A stretch of DNA of 64,000 bases from contig NZ_JARVSF010000012.1 in assembly GCF_030209355.1 (NCBI RefSeq), positions 124,001 to 188,000 on the forward strand, read 5' to 3'. Within the stretch, counting starts at the first letter, position 1, and every line of letters begins with the position of its first letter. The notes under the pieces are model-generated. The model did not search any database. It saw only the letters and a program-made list of their open reading frames with translations, and was not told where the DNA came from. The stretch is from Pseudarthrobacter sp. fls2-241-R2A-127 (GTDB taxonomy: Bacteria; Actinomycetota; Actinomycetes; Actinomycetales; Micrococcaceae). Positions 60,764-64,000 of this stretch are shown here, piece by piece. The position numbers and the translations under genes are program-made.

Positions 60764-62404
60764 ATGCACTACGACAACATTGAGGACGTGAGCGACCGCG
60801 GGTTCGACTACGTCGTGATCGGCGGCGGGTCCGCTGGCGCCGCCGTCGCCGCACGGCTCAGCGAAGACCCGGAGGTCACCGTCGCCCTCGTCGAGGCAGG
60901 CCCGGACGACCGCAACCTTCCCGAGATCCTCCAGTTGGACCGCTGGATGGAGCTGCTGGAATCCGGCTACGACTGGGACTACCCCATCGAGCCGCAGGAG
61001 AACGGCAACTCCTTCATGCGGCACGCCCGCGCCAAGGTGATGGGCGGCTGCTCCAGCCACAATTCCTGCATCGCCTTCTGGGCTCCGCGCGAGGACCTGG
61101 ACGAGTGGGAGTCCAAGTACGGCGCCACCGGGTGGAACGCGGACGCCGCGTGGCCGCTGTACAAGCGGCTGGAAACCAACGAGGACGCCGGACCTGACGC
61201 ACCCCACCACGGGGGCTCAGGCCCGGTGCACCTGATGAACGTGCCCCCGGCGGATCCTGCCGGCGTCGCGCTTTTGGACGCCTGCGAGCAGGCAGGCATT
61301 CCCCGCGCGAAGTTCAACACCGGCACCACCGTGGTCAACGGCGCCAACTTCTTCCAGATCAACCGGCAGGCGGACGGCACCCGCGCCTCCAGCTCGGTCT
61401 CCTACATCCACCCCATCGTGGACCGCGCCAACTTCACCCTGCTGACCGGGCTGCGCGCCCGCCAGCTGGTGTTCGACGCGGACAAGCGCTGCACCGGCGT
61501 GGACGTGGTGGACGGAGCCTTCGGCCGCACCCACCGGCTCACCGCCCACCGGGAAGTCATCGTGTCCACCGGCGCCATCGACTCCCCCAAGCTGCTCATG
61601 CTCTCCGGCATCGGCCCGGCTGAACACCTCACCGCGCACGGCATCGAGGTGCTGGTGGACTCCCCCGGCGTGGGCGAGCACCTGCAGGACCACCCCGAGG
61701 GCGTGGTGCAGTTCGAGGCGAAGCAGCCGATGGTGCAGACCTCCACGCAGTGGTGGGAAATCGGCATCTTCACCCCCACCGAGGAAGGCCTGGACCGCCC
61801 CGACCTGATGATGCACTACGGCTCCGTCCCGTTCGACATGAACACCCTTCGGCACGGCTACCCCACCACCGAGAACGGCTTCAGCCTGACCCCGAACGTC
61901 ACCCATGCCCGCTCCCGCGGCACGGTGCGGCTGCGCAGCCGCGACTTCCGCGACAAGCCCATGGTGGACCCGCGCTACTTCACGGATCCGGACGGCCACG
62001 ACATGCGCGTCATGGTGGCCGGCATCCGCAAGGCCCGCGAGATCGCCGCCCAGCCCGTCATGGCGGAATGGACCGGCCGCGAACTCTCGCCCGGCATCGA
62101 GGCGCAGACGGACGAGGAACTGCAGGACTACATCCGCAAGACCCACAACACCGTCTACCACCCGGTCGGGACCGTCCGCCTGGGCCCGGCCGACGACGAC
62201 ATGTCGCCGCTGGACCCCGAGCTGCGGGTCAAGGGCGTCACCGGGCTCCGGGTGGCCGATGCATCTGTCATGCCCGAACACGTCACCGTAAACCCCAACA
62301 TCACCGTCATGATGATCGGCGAGCGCTGTGCCGACCTGATCCGTGCCGGACGCACCGGCGCCGATGGAACGAATGACAAGGAGCTGACCTCAGCCCTCGC
62401 CTGA
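60764..62404 (+). CDS. codA: choline oxidase
   Basis: 546-residue GMC flavoprotein with the same length and numbering as Arthrobacter globiformis choline oxidase: FAD site GGGSAG (20-25), His99 for covalent FAD linkage in GGCSSHNS, Ser101, Glu312 that binds the trimethylammonium head, His351, Val464, His466 in NTVYHPVGT, and Asn510. It oxidises choline to betaine aldehyde and then, through the hydrate, to glycine betaine with two O2 and release of two H2O2. Immediately follows betB. No catalase in the window. Confidence 0.97.
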   Translation: MHYDNIEDVSDRGFDYVVIGGGSAGAAVAARLSEDPEVTVALVEAGPDDRNLPEILQLDRWMELLESGYDWDYPIEPQENGNSFMRHARAKVMGGCSSHNSCIAFWAPREDLDEWESKYGATGWNADAAWPLYKRLETNEDAGPDAPHHGGSGPVHLMNVPPADPAGVALLDACEQAGIPRAKFNTGTTVVNGANFFQINRQADGTRASSSVSYIHPIVDRANFTLLTGLRARQLVFDADKRCTGVDVVDGAFGRTHRLTAHREVIVSTGAIDSPKLLMLSGIGPAEHLTAHGIEVLVDSPGVGEHLQDHPEGVVQFEAKQPMVQTSTQWWEIGIFTPTEEGLDRPDLMMHYGSVPFDMNTLRHGYPTTENGFSLTPNVTHARSRGTVRLRSRDFRDKPMVDPRYFTDPDGHDMRVMVAGIRKAREIAAQPVMAEWTGRELSPGIEAQTDEELQDYIRKTHNTVYHPVGTVRLGPADDDMSPLDPELRVKGVTGLRVADASVMPEHVTVNPNITVMMIGERCADLIRAGRTGADGTNDKELTSALA

Positions 62405-62419
62405 GCGGCAGGACTTACG

Positions 62420-62451
62420 GGGGGCCGTCCTCCCCAAAGGCAACGGCCCCC
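62420..62451 (+). other. intercistronic hairpin codA/permease
   Basis: GGGGGCCGT pairs perfectly with ACGGCCCCC across 14 nt, 15 nt after codA. No T-run, so more likely an RNA-processing or stability stem within the operon than a full terminator. Confidence 0.45.
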
Positions 62452-62516
62452 ACACACGTCATTCCGCCGCACCCCAGGGCGGCCTTCCATCGTGCTTTCT
62501 GATCCAGGAGTCCAAT

Positions 62517-64000
62517 TTGGAACCCAGCAAGAGTATTGATTCAAGCGGCATGGACGAATTCGGCTACACCCAGACCCTGGACCGGAGCATCGGCAAATTT
62601 GCCAGCTTCGCCGCGGGTGTCAGCTACATCTCCATCCTCACCGGTGTTTTCCAACTGTTCTACTTTGGCTTTTCCATGGCCGGCCCGGCGTACGCCTGGT
62701 CGTGGCCCATCGTGTTCGTCGGCCAGCTGATGGTGGCCCTGTGCTTCGCGGAGCTGGCAGGCCGCTACCCGGTTGCCGGCTCGGTTTACAACTGGGCCAA
62801 GCGGTTGTCCTCCGGGACCTCGTCCTGGCTGGCCGGCTGGCTGCTGCTGCTCTCCTCCATCATGGCGCTGGGCTCCGTGGCCCTGGCCCTGCAGATCACC
62901 CTGCCGCAGCTCTGGTCCGGCTTCCAGTTCGTGGGCGACGGCACGGGCCCCTATGACTTCGCCATGAACGGCGTTGTGCTGGCCACCATCATGATCACCA
63001 TCTCCACCCTCGTCAACGCGTTCGGCGTGAAGCTGATGACCCGGATCAACAGCATCGGCGTCTTCGTTGAGCTGATCGCAGCGGTGTTGCTGATCCTGGC
63101 CCTGGCCTGGCACGTGGTCCGCGGGCCGGAGGTCTTCTTCCAGACCAACGGCTTCGGCGAAGGCAAGGATCTTGGCTTCTTCGGCGTCTTCCTGATCGGC
63201 GCCATGGCCTCCGGCTACGTCATGTACGGCTTCGACACCGCCAGCTCGCTCGGCGAGGAAACCAAGGATCCCAAGAAGACCGCGCCCAAGGCCATCCTGC
63301 GGGCTGTCACGGCGTCCTTCCTGCTGGGCGGGGGAATCCTGCTGTTCGGCATCCTGGCAGCGCCGGACCTCACGGACCCGCAGATTGGTTCCCCCGACGG
63401 CGGCCTGCAGCACATCGTGCTCTCCGTCCTGGGCGGCCCGTTCGGCAAGGCCTTCCTGGCCTGCATCGTGGTGGCCGTGGTGGTGTGCACCCTGGCCGTG
63501 CACGCCGCCGCCATCCGGATGATGTTCGCCATGGCGCGGGATAACAACCTGCCCTTCAGCCGTCAGCTCAGCAAGGTCGATCCGGTCCGCCGGACCCCCA
63601 CGGTCGCGGCGATCGTCATCGGCGTCCTGGCCGTGATCCCGCTGCTGGTGAACGTGATGCAGCCGGCTATCTTCACCATCCTGTCCAGCATCAGCATCGT
63701 GCTGATCTACCTGTCCTACCTCCTGGTCACGGTTCCCCTGCTGCGCAAGCGCCTCCTGGGGAAATGGCCGCTCGTTGCGGACGGTTCCGAGCCAGGGTTC
63801 TCCATGGGCAAGTGGGGCCTTCCCGTGAACATCCTCGCCGTCCTGTGGGGCGCCGCCATGACGGTGAACCTGGTGTGGCCCCGCCCGGAGATCTACAACT
63901 CGGTTCCGCCGTTCGAGTGGTACCTGCAGTGGGGCGGGGTGTTCTTCGTGGCCGCCGTCATCATCGGCGGGACCCTGCTTTACCGGCTGAAGATCCGCCA
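62517..64000 (+). CDS. APC/ACT-type permease, candidate choline transporter (3' end outside window)
   Basis: 494 codons without a stop before the window ends, so nearly complete. At least 11 membrane helices. FASFAAGVSYISILTGVFQLFYFGFSMAGP, LMVALCFAELAGRYPVAGSVYNWAKRL and YGFDTASSLGEETKDPKKTAPKAIL are typical of the amino-acid/choline transporter branch of the APC superfamily (yeast Hnm1 relatives). Position behind betB-codA suggests choline uptake. TTG start with CAGGAG 6 nt before; a later in-frame ATG (62550) is the alternative. Confidence 0.82.
   Translation, partial: MEPSKSIDSSGMDEFGYTQTLDRSIGKFASFAAGVSYISILTGVFQLFYFGFSMAGPAYAWSWPIVFVGQLMVALCFAELAGRYPVAGSVYNWAKRLSSGTSSWLAGWLLLLSSIMALGSVALALQITLPQLWSGFQFVGDGTGPYDFAMNGVVLATIMITISTLVNAFGVKLMTRINSIGVFVELIAAVLLILALAWHVVRGPEVFFQTNGFGEGKDLGFFGVFLIGAMASGYVMYGFDTASSLGEETKDPKKTAPKAILRAVTASFLLGGGILLFGILAAPDLTDPQIGSPDGGLQHIVLSVLGGPFGKAFLACIVVAVVVCTLAVHAAAIRMMFAMARDNNLPFSRQLSKVDPVRRTPTVAAIVIGVLAVIPLLVNVMQPAIFTILSSISIVLIYLSYLLVTVPLLRKRLLGKWPLVADGSEPGFSMGKWGLPVNILAVLWGAAMTVNLVWPRPEIYNSVPPFEWYLQWGGVFFVAAVIIGGTLLYRLKIR

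Overview
The window is high-GC (about two thirds G+C) chromosomal DNA of an actinobacterium of the Micrococcaceae, most like Arthrobacter or Pseudarthrobacter. Reasons: a choline oxidase whose catalytic residues sit at the same numbers as in Arthrobacter globiformis CodA, a DUF222-HNH protein of the kind multiplied in arthrobacters, SAM-IV and TPP riboswitches, a bifunctional-type Dcd, a fused MrpA, and many starts lying 6-7 nt behind a TANNNT -10 box (leaderless mRNA). I see no transposase, prophage, CRISPR array or rRNA. One tRNA, Gly(CCC), is present.

Layout. 0-8 kb: MarR regulator, methyltransferase, LysE exporter, low-Mr phosphatase, a P-loop kinase-PabB fusion and PabC (folate branch) on either side of cardiolipin synthase, and a flavin-binding PNPOx protein. 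8-16 kb: TetR with a palindromic operator, a small unknown protein, a membrane OpgC acyltransferase carrying a GH26-like domain that lacks the usual catalytic glutamates, a SAM-IV-controlled DUF1737/rhodanese/MetZ sulfur operon, and the HNH protein. 16-22 kb: GCS2 ligase, an XRE-MurA fusion, and a TPP-riboswitch-controlled thiamine-precursor ECF transporter (YkoEDC type) whose ribosome-binding site lies in a perfect hairpin. 22-32 kb: the six-gene mrp Na+/H+ antiporter operon, an Atg22-like MFS protein and a KhtT/KhtU-type K+/H+ antiporter pair. 32-39 kb: dCTP deaminase, a secreted CAP/FG-GAP protein, tRNA-Gly, a 46-residue lysine-rich protein overlapping an opine/alanine dehydrogenase-like gene, and a divergent LysR/MFS pair. 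39-46 kb: PutA and an APC permease that share almost the same promoter, a LysR gene beside the permease, and a 300-bp block of 32-bp repeats in opposite orientation between them. 46-58 kb: PanD, an AEC carrier/amine oxidase/D-amino-acid lyase cluster, a DHA2 exporter, a pseudo-trehalose-phosphatase/GH15 trehalase fusion, LLM oxidoreductase, aldo-keto reductase, DJ-1 protein and a substrate-binding lipoprotein whose start appears frameshifted. 58-64 kb: a choline-to-glycine-betaine operon (TetR, betaine aldehyde dehydrogenase, choline oxidase, APC-type permease running off the window) with a twin operator.

Taken together the region handles osmotic and ion stress (Mrp, KhtTU, choline/betaine, proline, trehalose), cofactor and sulfur supply (folate, thiamine, methionine, pantothenate) and envelope remodelling. 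The least ordinary items are the two fusions with degenerate enzyme domains, the matched putA/permease promoters, the inverted 32-bp arrays, and the XRE-MurA fusion.
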